Origin: Deltaproteobacteria bacterium
GTDB lineage: Bacteria > Desulfobacterota > DSM-4660 > Desulfatiglandales > HGW-15
Length of the DNA stretch: 64,000 nucleotides
Direction: 5' to 3'
Assembly (NCBI GenBank): GCA_020060215.1
Contig: JAGVAP010000011.1
Location: 1-64,000 of the forward strand
Shown here piece after piece: positions 18,051-25,627 of this stretch (position 1 is the stretch's first letter; every line of letters begins with the position of its first letter). The notes beneath the pieces were generated by a model. That model ran no database searches, was not told the DNA's origin, and saw only the letters and a program-made list of their open reading frames with translations. The translations under genes and the position numbers were made by a program.

Positions 18051-18060
18051 AAGGTTATCC

Positions 18061-18936
18061 ATGAACATCGGCTGGATCGGCACAGGGATCATGGGCGCTT
18101 CCATGGCGGGCCATCTCCAGGCCGCCGGGCACGCACTTTGCGTCTACAACAGGACCAGGGAAAAGGCGGAGGGGCTGATCAAGGCGGGGGCCGAGTGGTG
18201 CAATTCCCCGGCCGAGGCTGCATCCAGAACGGAGATTGTCTTCACGATCGTGGGCCACCCGAGGGATGTCGAAGAGGTCTACCTGGGCGGGAAGGGCATT
18301 CTGAGCGCGCAGGGGCCATGTCGCACCATGGTCGACATGACGACAAGCCGGCCCAGTCTTGCACGGACGATCGCCGAGAGGGCCGCCCCCCGCGGGATCG
18401 AGAGCCTGGATGCACCTGTGTCGGGCGGGGACGTGGGGGCTCGAAACGGCACCCTGGCCATCATGGTCGGCGGTGAAAAGGCCGCATTTGAAAAGGTCCT
18501 GCCCCTTTTCCAGCTCATGGGGAAGAGCATTTCCCTCATGGGCGGGCCGGGGGCAGGTCAGCACACGAAGATGTGCAACCAGATCCTGGTCGCGGGGACG
18601 ATGATCGGGATCTGCGAATCCCTCCTGTATGCGGTCAAACTGGGGCTGGACCAGGAGGCGGTCCTGGACATCGTCGGCAAAGGGCTCGCCGGCTCCAATC
18701 TTCTCAACGTATTCGGCCCCAGGATCGCACAAGGCGATTTTGCACCCGGTTTCTTCGTCGAACACTTCATCAAGGACATGGGAATCGCCCTCTCGGAGGC
18801 CGAGGCCGTCGGCCTTTCACTGCCCGGATTATCCGTGGTCCATCAGATCTATGTGGCGCTCAAGGGGCAGGGCCATGCCCGCTCCGGCACCCAGGCGCTT
18901 TATCTTGCGCTGAAGGCCATGAACGGCATGGACTGA
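18061..18936 (+). CDS. NAD(P)-dependent beta-hydroxyacid dehydrogenase
   Basis: Oxidoreductase of the 3-hydroxyisobutyrate dehydrogenase / tartronate semialdehyde reductase / succinic semialdehyde reductase family, 291 residues. N-terminal Rossmann motif GWIGTGIMGASMAGHL, cofactor loop YNRTREKAEGL, substrate motif DAPVSGGDVGARNGTLAIMVGG, and catalytic Lys in GAGQHTKMCNQI. The NRT stretch suggests NADPH preference. It lies 84 bases behind the aminotransferase. Exact substrate unknown. Confidence 0.87.
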   Translation: MNIGWIGTGIMGASMAGHLQAAGHALCVYNRTREKAEGLIKAGAEWCNSPAEAASRTEIVFTIVGHPRDVEEVYLGGKGILSAQGPCRTMVDMTTSRPSLARTIAERAAPRGIESLDAPVSGGDVGARNGTLAIMVGGEKAAFEKVLPLFQLMGKSISLMGGPGAGQHTKMCNQILVAGTMIGICESLLYAVKLGLDQEAVLDIVGKGLAGSNLLNVFGPRIAQGDFAPGFFVEHFIKDMGIALSEAEAVGLSLPGLSVVHQIYVALKGQGHARSGTQALYLALKAMNGMD

Positions 18937-18955
18937 GACGAGCAAGACCGATTTC

Positions 18956-18984
18956 TTGACAGAGACAGAACCCGCTCCTATACT
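18956..18984 (+). promoter_or_regulatory. Strong predicted sigma70 promoter
   Basis: Perfect TTGACA (18956-18961), 17-base spacer, TATACT (18979-18984). It lies upstream of an intrinsic terminator, which itself precedes the ABC importer gene. Confidence 0.75.
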
Positions 18985-18990
18985 CGCCCT

Positions 18991-19093
18991 GTAAGTACCT
19001 TTCTCCGCGAGATGGCAATGGTTCGCCCTGAGGTATCGAAAGACAGCTGTCAGCTCCCCGATCCGGTGGGGAGCTTTTGTTTAGGAGAGAGCA
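18991..19093 (+). promoter_or_regulatory. Candidate attenuator / riboswitch leader of the ABC importer operon
   Basis: Short leader between a strong promoter and the first gene. TACCT (18996-19000) can pair with AGGTA (19031-19035), enclosing two small hairpins (TCTC/GAGA at 19002-19012; GGC/GCC at 19014-19027), a three-way junction. A perfect palindrome GACAGCTGTC (19042-19051) follows, then the terminator. An alternative GCGA/UCGC pairing exists. I could not match it to a known riboswitch class. Confidence 0.5.
19052..19082 (+). terminator. Intrinsic terminator inside the leader
   Basis: AGCTCCCC (19052-19059), 8-base loop, GGGGAGCT (19068-19075), then TTTGTTT. The Shine-Dalgarno AGGAGAG starts one base later, so read-through is needed for expression. 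It could instead end the upstream dehydrogenase transcript, but the promoter at 18956 reads into it. Confidence 0.85.
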
Positions 19094-20083
19094 ATGAAAT
19101 CTGTGATCTTGCTGTTATGGTTATGTCTGATGGGGATGCTTCCGGCGGGAGGTCTATCCGCCGAGGCCGCTGAGCCCGGGCGGTCGGATGGAGCTCCACT
19201 GAAGGTCGCCCTTTTGCCCATCCTGGATTCGCTCCCTTTCCATGTGGCCCAGGAAAAGGGGATGTTTGCCGAACGCGGCATCGAGGTCCAGGCCGTGCCG
19301 GTGGCCAGTGCCATCGAAAGAGATCAACTCATGCAGTCCGGCCGGATCGACGGTATGCTGACGGAACTGAATACGACGGCCGCTTTCAACCGCGAAGCCC
19401 TGCGGATCAAGATCGTCCGTTTGGCAAGGATCGCCTATCCCCATTTCCCGCTGTTTCGGATCCTCTCTGCACCCGGCAGCTCTATCCGCACCGTTTCCGA
19501 TCTGAGAGGCGTCGGGATCGCCGTTGCACGGAACACGGTCATCGAATACGTGGCCGATCGGCTGCTGGAGGCCAAAGGGCTCAAGCAGGACCGGATCGTC
19601 AAGCAGTCCGTACCCGTGATCCCGGAACGGTTCCAGCTCCTCCTGCAGGGCCGGATCAAGGCGGCCGTTCTTCCGGATCCGCTCGCGAGGAGCGCCATGG
19701 AATCGGGAGCCCACGAGGTCGTGGCGGATTCGGAATTCCCGGTGTACGGCGTAAGCGTGCTTGCGTTTCGCGCAGAGAGCCTCGACACCAGAAGGGAGGC
19801 TGTGCGGTCGTTCCTGGATGGTTGGGATCGTGCCTCTTCGTGGATCAACGACCACCCGGAGGAGGCCCTTGCCGTGCTCCTGCGGAGAATTCCCATGCCG
19901 GAGAATGTACGTCGTACGTACAAGGTTCCACCCTTTCCGGGAAACGGGGTTCCCAGCCGTGAGCAGTGGGAGGATGTGATTCAATGGATGCAGGCAAGAG
20001 GACTGTTGGAGGGCACGGTCTCCTATGAGAGCTCCGTGACTGCCGAGTTTCTGCAAAATCACGCGCCGCAAATCTCCAGATGA
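19094..20083 (+). CDS. ABC importer substrate-binding protein (NitT/TauT family)
   Basis: Periplasmic binding protein of 329 residues. An N-terminal signal peptide (hydrophobic residues about 3-20, ending GGLSAEAA) precedes LKVALLPILDSLPFHVAQEKGMF, the usual first strand of the SsuA/TauA/ThiY fold, with VSDLRGVGIAVARNTVIEYV as the hinge region. This family binds sulfonates, nitrate, bicarbonate, pyrimidine precursors and other small anions or aromatics; ligand not readable. Its stop overlaps the ATPase start by 4 bases. Downstream menA hints at a quinone-precursor or cofactor link, which is speculation. Confidence 0.85.
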   Translation: MKSVILLLWLCLMGMLPAGGLSAEAAEPGRSDGAPLKVALLPILDSLPFHVAQEKGMFAERGIEVQAVPVASAIERDQLMQSGRIDGMLTELNTTAAFNREALRIKIVRLARIAYPHFPLFRILSAPGSSIRTVSDLRGVGIAVARNTVIEYVADRLLEAKGLKQDRIVKQSVPVIPERFQLLLQGRIKAAVLPDPLARSAMESGAHEVVADSEFPVYGVSVLAFRAESLDTRREAVRSFLDGWDRASSWINDHPEEALAVLLRRIPMPENVRRTYKVPPFPGNGVPSREQWEDVIQWMQARGLLEGTVSYESSVTAEFLQNHAPQISR

Positions 20084-20853
20084 TCGAGATCAAAGGGCTC
20101 AGTTTCGGCTACCCGGGCCGCCCCAGGATATTCGAGGGATACAGCCTCTCCGTCGGAAGGGGGGAGGCATGGTCGATCATCGGCCCCTCCGGATGCGGAA
20201 AAACCACCTTTCTTTATCTCCTGGCCGGGCTTCTCAAACCGACGGCGGGCGCGGTCCTGATCGGCGGAAACCCTGTCCGGCGCCCCAGGCCGAGGACCGG
20301 GCTGGTGCTCCAGGACCATGGCCTTCTCCCGTGGGCGACCGTAGAGGAAAATGCGATGCTGGGATGGGTGATCCGGGGCTTCTACGGCCCCGACGGCAAG
20401 CACAGTCCCACCGATGCCGGCGTCGACAGGGGCGCCGCTCTGCAGAAGGTCCATGGTTGGCTGACAAGACTTCGGATCGACGCGCTTCGGGACAAGTATC
20501 CTTCCCACCTCTCCAAGGGACAGCGGCAGAGGGCCGCCATCGCCCGCACCCTGTCCCTGGAGCCGGACCTCCTGCTCATGGATGAGCCCTTTTCGGCCCT
20601 GGATGCGGTGATCCGGGAAGATCTCCACAGGACCATGCTTTCGTATCAGCACGAATCCGGCATCACGAGCATCGTGGTCACCCACGACATCGAGGAGGCC
20701 CTTGTGGTGGGCAGGCGCATCCTGGTCCTGAGCGCCCAGTGCAACCGGACCGCGACGGTGCTCGAGAATCCGGTGGAGGAGGGCGATGGGCCGGGTTCCC
20801 GGGTGTTCCGGCAGAGGCTGGAATACCTGCGGCGGAAGCTGGAAGTGTCGTAA
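20080..20853 (+). CDS. ABC importer ATPase (NitT/TauT family)
   Basis: Cytoplasmic ATPase, 257 residues. Walker A GPSGCGKTT, Q-loop VLQDHGLLPW, signature LSKGQRQRAAIAR, Walker B LLLMDEPFSALD, and switch His in VVTHDIEEA. A short extra loop (FYGPDGKHSPTDAGVDRGAA) sits between Q-loop and signature. Start ATG overlaps the binding-protein stop (ATGA). A repeat-filled 106-base spacer then separates it from its permease. Confidence 0.92.
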   Translation: MIEIKGLSFGYPGRPRIFEGYSLSVGRGEAWSIIGPSGCGKTTFLYLLAGLLKPTAGAVLIGGNPVRRPRPRTGLVLQDHGLLPWATVEENAMLGWVIRGFYGPDGKHSPTDAGVDRGAALQKVHGWLTRLRIDALRDKYPSHLSKGQRQRAAIARTLSLEPDLLLMDEPFSALDAVIREDLHRTMLSYQHESGITSIVVTHDIEEALVVGRRILVLSAQCNRTATVLENPVEEGDGPGSRVFRQRLEYLRRKLEVS

Positions 20854-20855
20854 AG

Positions 20856-20923
20856 ACGTGTAACGTGAACGTGCAACGTGGACGAAAGAAAGTCACCTCG
20901 TACACGCTACACGCTTCACGTAC
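20856..20923. repeat. Inverted word repeat (AACGTG / CACGTT-like)
   Basis: Left ACGTGTAACGTGAACGTGCA (20856-20875) and right CGTACACGCTACACGCTTCA (20899-20918) are degenerate reverse complements built on a 6-8 base word. It is located inside the ABC operon between ATPase and permease genes. Confidence 0.68.
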
Positions 20924-20959
20924 AGGATCAATGAAATCGGAAAGAAGTGGTGAAGCGGC

Positions 20960-21718
20960 ATGAAAGGAACCTCGAGGCCGGCCAGCATGCTCGTGGGACT
21001 TGCCATGTTTTTCGTTCTATGGCAGGTCCTTGCCTGGATCGTCCACAGGCCCGTGCTCCCTGCGCCGGCCGTGGTCCTCCCGGTCTTTCTCGATGCCCTC
21101 ACAGGGAGCCTGGGTGTCCATTTCCTTGCGAGCACGGCGCGGGTCCTGTGCGCCATCGCCTTGTCCGTGATCCTTGCGGTTCCCATCGGACTGGGGCTGG
21201 GTCAGTTCAAACAGGTCGACCGCGTCTTCTCTCCCCTCATCGCGATCCTGTATCCGATCCCCAAGATCGTGCTCCTGCCGGTGGTGTACATCCTGGTCGG
21301 CATCACGGACGTTTCCAAGGTGCTCCTCATCTCGCTCATCCTCTTCTTCCAGGTCCTGGTCGTGGTCAGGGATGAGGCCGCGGCACTCCATCCGGAACTG
21401 ATCCAGTCCGTGCGCTCCCTTGGGGCGGGCAGAAAGGCCCTTTTCCGTTACGTGTATCTGCCCGCAAGCCTTCCTGCCGTTCTCACGGCCATCCGCGTAT
21501 CGGTCGGCACAGCGATAGCGGTGCTCTTCATAGCCGAACAGTCCCTGACCCATTACGGGCTGGGGTACTACATCGTCGTGGAGACCTACCAGGTCCTGAG
21601 GTACCCGGAGATGTATGCCGGTATCCTGGCCATGAGTCTTCTCGGCGTCTTTCTGTATCTCGCGATCGAGACCGTGGAAAGGCGCGTGAACCGCCATCTC
21701 TATTCGGAGGGGGGTTGA
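20960..21718 (+). CDS. ABC importer permease (NitT/TauT family)
   Basis: Inner-membrane permease of 252 residues with about six hydrophobic segments and the coupling loop ELIQSVRSLGAGRKALFRYVYLPA, the EAA-type motif. PIPKIVLLPVVYI before it is typical of the SsuC/TauC group. Completes the importer of the two preceding genes. The menA start lies 20 bases past the stop. Confidence 0.9.
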   Translation: MKGTSRPASMLVGLAMFFVLWQVLAWIVHRPVLPAPAVVLPVFLDALTGSLGVHFLASTARVLCAIALSVILAVPIGLGLGQFKQVDRVFSPLIAILYPIPKIVLLPVVYILVGITDVSKVLLISLILFFQVLVVVRDEAAALHPELIQSVRSLGAGRKALFRYVYLPASLPAVLTAIRVSVGTAIAVLFIAEQSLTHYGLGYYIVVETYQVLRYPEMYAGILAMSLLGVFLYLAIETVERRVNRHLYSEGG

Positions 21719-21738
21719 GTCACCATGGGGAGGTCGGC

Positions 21739-22629
21739 GTGAAACGTGGAATCGGAGCCTGGCTGCTGGCCATCAGGCCACGCACCCTTCCGGCCGCCGT
21801 TTCTCCCGTCGTGGTGGGGACGGCTGCGGCCGCTGCCGACCATGGGATGCGATCCTACCCCGCGGCCGCTGCATTTGCCGGTGCGCTCCTTCTGCAGGTC
21901 GGTGTGAACCTGGCCAACGATTACTTCGACTACACCAAGGGCGTCGATACGGCGGAGAGGCTGGGACCCGTGCGGGTGACCCAGAGCGGTCTGATTCCTC
22001 CCCGGGAGGTCCTGGGGGGCATGTTCCTGGCCTTCTTCCTGGCCACGGCCGCGGGGACTTACCTGGTCTGGGAGGCGGGGTGGGTTGTGGCCGTGATCGG
22101 GGCTGCGTCCATCCTGGCGGCCGTGCTTTACAGCGGTGGACCGTTTCCCCTCGCCTCCCACGGACTGGGCGACCTCTTCGCCTTCCTCTTCTTCGGTCCG
22201 GTCGCGGTCTGCGGCACCTACTATGTGCAGACACTCCGCCTCAACCTCACCTCCCTGCTGATCTCCCTGCCGATCGGGTTCCTGGTCGCATCCATTCTGG
22301 TGGTGAACAACCTCAGAGACATATCCACGGATCTGAAGGTGGGCAAGCGAACGCTGGCCGTGGTCCTCGGCGCCAGGGGCGCAAGGGTGGAGTATGGGTT
22401 GCTTCTGATGACAGCCTATGGGCTGACCGTCATCCTTGCGGCGCTCGGGTCCATTCCGTCGTGGGGACTTCTGCCCCTTCTGTCCGCCCCAATGGCACTG
22501 AAGCTGATTCGATCGCTGCAGGTCTTGTCGGGCGGGGGCCTCAACCGGGCCCTTGCAGATACCGCCAGGCTCACCCTCATGTTCAGCCTTCTCATCTCCC
22601 TCGGGCTGCTCGTCCCTCTGTTGCGGTGA
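21739..22629 (+). CDS. menA: 1,4-dihydroxy-2-naphthoate (or related) polyprenyltransferase, UbiA family
   Basis: Membrane prenyltransferase joining a polyprenyl diphosphate to the naphthoate ring in menaquinone synthesis. NLANDYFDYTKGVDT is the first Asp-rich motif and NNLRDISTDLKVGKRTLAV the second, both diagnostic for MenA. About eight to nine hydrophobic segments; 296 residues. GTG 21739 is chosen because GGGGAGG lies 5 bases upstream; a TTG at 21715 overlapping the permease stop is the alternative. The 3' end, including the stop codon, is duplicated 101 bases downstream (see the repeat at 22606). Confidence 0.88.
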   Translation: MKRGIGAWLLAIRPRTLPAAVSPVVVGTAAAAADHGMRSYPAAAAFAGALLLQVGVNLANDYFDYTKGVDTAERLGPVRVTQSGLIPPREVLGGMFLAFFLATAAGTYLVWEAGWVVAVIGAASILAAVLYSGGPFPLASHGLGDLFAFLFFGPVAVCGTYYVQTLRLNLTSLLISLPIGFLVASILVVNNLRDISTDLKVGKRTLAVVLGARGARVEYGLLLMTAYGLTVILAALGSIPSWGLLPLLSAPMALKLIRSLQVLSGGGLNRALADTARLTLMFSLLISLGLLVPLLR

Positions 22630-22733
22630 GCTGCTCCTGATGGGTTTCGCTACCGCTCCACCCATCCTACAATGGGTTTCGCTACCGCTCCACCCATCCT
22701 ACGGTTCTGCTCGTCCCTCTGCTGCGGTGAGCT
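22606..22733. repeat. Two tandem GTAGGATGGGTGG-family elements bracketed by a 27-bp direct repeat
   Basis: Two identical 31-base elements (22640-22670 and 22672-22702) lie head to tail. They are flanked by direct repeats at 22606-22632 and 22707-22733 that differ at one base; the first is the 3' end of menA through its stop codon. This looks like an insertion with target duplication, or a local rearrangement. Confidence 0.85.
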
Positions 22734-22896
22734 TCCCATTCCGGCCAGGGGCCGCAAAAATACAGGCTATACTCCATTTGTTTCCCTGCTCGATTGACCG
22801 ATTCTGGCCCTGTGGGGTATGTTCGAGTACACCCCTGGTCGATATCCTTTGGTACTGCCACATCCCCCATAACGCCGAACCGGGTCGGAGAGAGAG

Positions 22897-24615
22897 ATGA
22901 TCTTCAGGCATGATGTCGTCATCGTAGGTGCAGGTCTTGCGGGACTCAGGGCTGCGGTCGAAGTGGCGGGCAGAGCGGACGTGGCCCTCATCAGCAAGCT
23001 CTACCCCACCCGCTCCCATTCCGGCGCAGCCCAGGGGGGGATCGCTGCGGCCCTCGGCAACGAGGAACCCGATTCCTGGGAATGGCACATGTACGACACG
23101 GTCAAGGGGAGCGATTTCCTCGCGGATCAGGACGCCGCGGAGGTGCTCGCCGTGGATGCGGCCAGGGCGGTGTACGAGCTGGAGCACATGGGGGTGCCTT
23201 TTAACCGCAACGGAGAGGGGGCCATCGCCCAGAGGGCCTTCGGAGGCCATACGGGCGAGCATGGGAAGAGACCCATCAAACGGGCCTGCCACGCGGCGGA
23301 TCGGACCGGGAGGGTGATCATGGACACCCTTTACCACGAGGCCGTGCGGAAAGGGATCCGGGTCTACTCCGAGTTCTATCTCATGGATCTGCTCCACAGG
23401 GATGGGCGGATCACCGGACTGGCCGCCTATGAACTGGCGAACGGGGAAGTCCACGTGTTCGAGGCCAAGGCGGTCGTCCTTGCGACCGGCGGCTTCGGAA
23501 AGGTCTACAAGACGACATCCAATTGTTTCGCGAATACGGGCGACGGGGTCTACCTCGCATATCAGGCGGGCATCCCCCTCCAGGACATGGAATTCGTGCA
23601 GTTCCATCCGACCGGTATCCGGCACTTGGGGGTGCTCATCAGCGAGGCGGCCCGGGGTGAAGGGGGAGTGCTCCGGAACGGTCCGGGGGAGCGGTTCATG
23701 GAGAGGTATGCCCCGACCCTGAAGGATCTCGCCCCCAGGGACATGGTCAGCCGCGCCATCGCCCAGGAGGTCCGGCAGGGCAGGGGGGTGGACGGGATGG
23801 ATTTCGTTCATCTCGATCTGACCCACCTGGGCACGGACCGCCTCGCAGAGAAACTTCAGGACATCTCCTCTTTTGTCCGCATCTATCTCGGTCTGGATCC
23901 GGCCAGGGACCTGATTCCGGTCGAGCCGACCTGTCATTACATGATGGGGGGCATACCCACCGACCTGGAGGGTGCGGTGCTGGGCCCCGACCTGGAACTT
24001 TTTCACGGCCTCTATGCCGCCGGCGAATGCGCCTGCGTTTCGGTGCATGGGGCGAACAGGCTCGGCTGCAACTCGCTCCTGGACCTGGTGGTATTCGGAA
24101 GGCGTGCAGGCAAGAGGATCCTGCAGGATCTGGACCACCTGGAAGGCGGGCCGGTGCCAGACGGGGCGGATGAAGCTCGCTCCAAGCTGGAGCGGATCAA
24201 GGGCCGCCGGAAAGGAGTGAGGCCCCATATCCTCCGGACGCGGGTGCAGGAGATCATGTCGGAGTCCTGCTCGGTCTACAGGAACTCTGCCGGACTGCTG
24301 AACGGGCTGGAAGCCGTTCGGGGACTCATCGCCCGCCTCGAGGAGGTTTCGCCGGACGACAAGGGGCGCCGGTTCAACACGGACCTGACCGACTGCATCG
24401 AGCTCGAGTGCCTCCTCACGCTTTCCGAGGTCATCCTGGTCTCGGCGGAGGCCAGGGAGGAGAGCAGGGGGGCCCACTTCAGGGAGGACTTCCCCGCGCG
24501 GGACGATCAGAACTGGCTCAAGCATACGCTGGTGCAGAGGACTGAAAAAGGTCCCATGGTCTCGTACAAACCCGTGACCATCACCCGATTTCAGCCGGTA
24601 GCGAGGGTGTATTAG
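22897..24615 (+). CDS. sdhA: Succinate dehydrogenase / fumarate reductase flavoprotein subunit
   Basis: Flavoprotein subunit, 572 residues, interconverting succinate and fumarate. FAD motif [16 protein letters not shown], covalent-FAD His 41 in [12 protein letters not shown], capping-domain [24 protein letters not shown], the catalytic [14 protein letters not shown] stretch, and a C-terminal helical domain. It is of the SdhA type found in menaquinone users. No membrane-anchor gene (sdhC/D or a heterodisulfide-reductase-like sdhE) is next to it; sdhB follows after 183 bases of repeat DNA. Part of the sdhA-sdhB-acn-gltA group. Confidence 0.93.
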   Translation: MIFRHDVVIVGAGLAGLRAAVEVAGRADVALISKLYPTRSHSGAAQGGIAAALGNEEPDSWEWHMYDTVKGSDFLADQDAAEVLAVDAARAVYELEHMGVPFNRNGEGAIAQRAFGGHTGEHGKRPIKRACHAADRTGRVIMDTLYHEAVRKGIRVYSEFYLMDLLHRDGRITGLAAYELANGEVHVFEAKAVVLATGGFGKVYKTTSNCFANTGDGVYLAYQAGIPLQDMEFVQFHPTGIRHLGVLISEAARGEGGVLRNGPGERFMERYAPTLKDLAPRDMVSRAIAQEVRQGRGVDGMDFVHLDLTHLGTDRLAEKLQDISSFVRIYLGLDPARDLIPVEPTCHYMMGGIPTDLEGAVLGPDLELFHGLYAAGECACVSVHGANRLGCNSLLDLVVFGRRAGKRILQDLDHLEGGPVPDGADEARSKLERIKGRRKGVRPHILRTRVQEIMSESCSVYRNSAGLLNGLEAVRGLIARLEEVSPDDKGRRFNTDLTDCIELECLLTLSEVILVSAEAREESRGAHFREDFPARDDQNWLKHTLVQRTEKGPMVSYKPVTITRFQPVARVY

Positions 24616-24649
24616 TCGTCACTCAACCCTCCTCGGATGGCGAACCCGG

Positions 24650-24689
24650 AGAGGTTCTACCGATCCGGCGGGAAGCAGCACAGGGTTCA
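24650..24689. repeat. 40-bp repeated element (copy 1 of 2)
   Basis: Forty bases identical to 29003-29042, beginning AGAGGTTCTACCGATCCGGC. A 14-base piece is also found at 9191. It lies between sdhA and sdhB. Confidence 0.9.
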
Positions 24690-24798
24690 GGATTCAGTAA
24701 AGACCGTTGCAGTGAAGCGACATGTCGATCCAAAAGTGTAGGCCGCCAGCTCTGCTGGTGGAGCCGGGATTGGGCGAGGCGAGGGGGGGCCAATCAGC

Positions 24799-25518
24799 AT
24801 GGCGGAGATATCGCTCAGGGTTTTTCGCTTTGATCCGGAGGTCGATCGGGAAGGCCGCTTTGTGACCTACAAGGTCCAGGCGGACCCGACCGAAAGGATC
24901 CTGGATTGCCTCAATCGCATCAAGTGGGAACAGGACGGATCCCTGTCCTACCGGATGTCCTGCGGGCATGGCGTGTGCGGGTCGGACGGGATGAAGATCA
25001 ACGGCCGGTGCGGGCTCGCCTGCCAGAAACTGGTCAGGGAATACCAGGGCGAAGAGATCGTCGTCGAGCCCCTTCCATTCTACAGGGTGCAAAAAGATCT
25101 GGTCGTGGACCTGGACCCTTTTTTCGAGCGTGTCGATCTGATCAGGCCCTACCTGATCAGCGAAGCCCCCGCACCGGAAAAAGAGCGCACACAGACCCAT
25201 GAGGACAGTCAACGGCTGAAGGAGGCGATACGCTGCATCCTCTGCGCGTGCTGCATGGGGGCGTGTCCGGTGCTCAACGGGGAGAACGAACGCTTCATCG
25301 GCCCGGCCCCTCTGGTCTGGGTGTTCCGGTACATCTTCGATTCCAGGGACGATGCGGCCCTGGAGCGATTGGCCCAGATGGACAACCCCGACGGTGCCTG
25401 GGGATGCAGGAATTATTTCGAGTGCACCCGCGTCTGTCCCAAGGAGATCCCCGTGACCAAGCAGATCAACATCATCAAGAGGGAGATCCGGAAGAAGCTT
25501 CCGAAGAAGACCGAATAG
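24799..25518 (+). CDS. sdhB: Succinate dehydrogenase / fumarate reductase iron-sulfur subunit
   Basis: Iron-sulfur subunit, 239 residues, moving electrons from SdhA toward the quinone. The [2Fe-2S] site is CGHGVCGSDGMKINGRCGLAC; the C-terminal half has CILCACCMGACP and CRNYFECTRVCP for the [4Fe-4S] and [3Fe-4S] clusters. All ligands are present and length is normal. No anchor gene follows; the next gene is aconitase, so the anchor must be elsewhere or absent. Confidence 0.93.
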   Translation: MAEISLRVFRFDPEVDREGRFVTYKVQADPTERILDCLNRIKWEQDGSLSYRMSCGHGVCGSDGMKINGRCGLACQKLVREYQGEEIVVEPLPFYRVQKDLVVDLDPFFERVDLIRPYLISEAPAPEKERTQTHEDSQRLKEAIRCILCACCMGACPVLNGENERFIGPAPLVWVFRYIFDSRDDAALERLAQMDNPDGAWGCRNYFECTRVCPKEIPVTKQINIIKREIRKKLPKKTE

Positions 25519-25627
25519 GCCCATGCAGGAAATCATGCATCCTTCCCTGCGGATGCTTATGTTGATCTCGGATTCGTGAGGGTCTATTTGGGCCGATAGA
25601 GGAATGGAGAAGGGAGAGAGGATAAAG

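Noticed and set aside
18991..19083. Fluoride, TPP, preQ1, c-di-GMP or guanidine riboswitch
   Set aside because: I compared the conserved cores I know; a GGC-loop-GCC hairpin loosely recalls the fluoride class, but the downstream pseudoknot partner and conserved bases are missing.
22640..22702. CRISPR array
   Set aside because: Only two copies, separated by one base rather than spacers, and no cas genes.
22699..24525. 608-codon open frame on the minus strand under sdhA
   Set aside because: Antisense shadow of a clearly conserved gene; its translation is low-complexity and rich in Arg, Pro, Gly and His.
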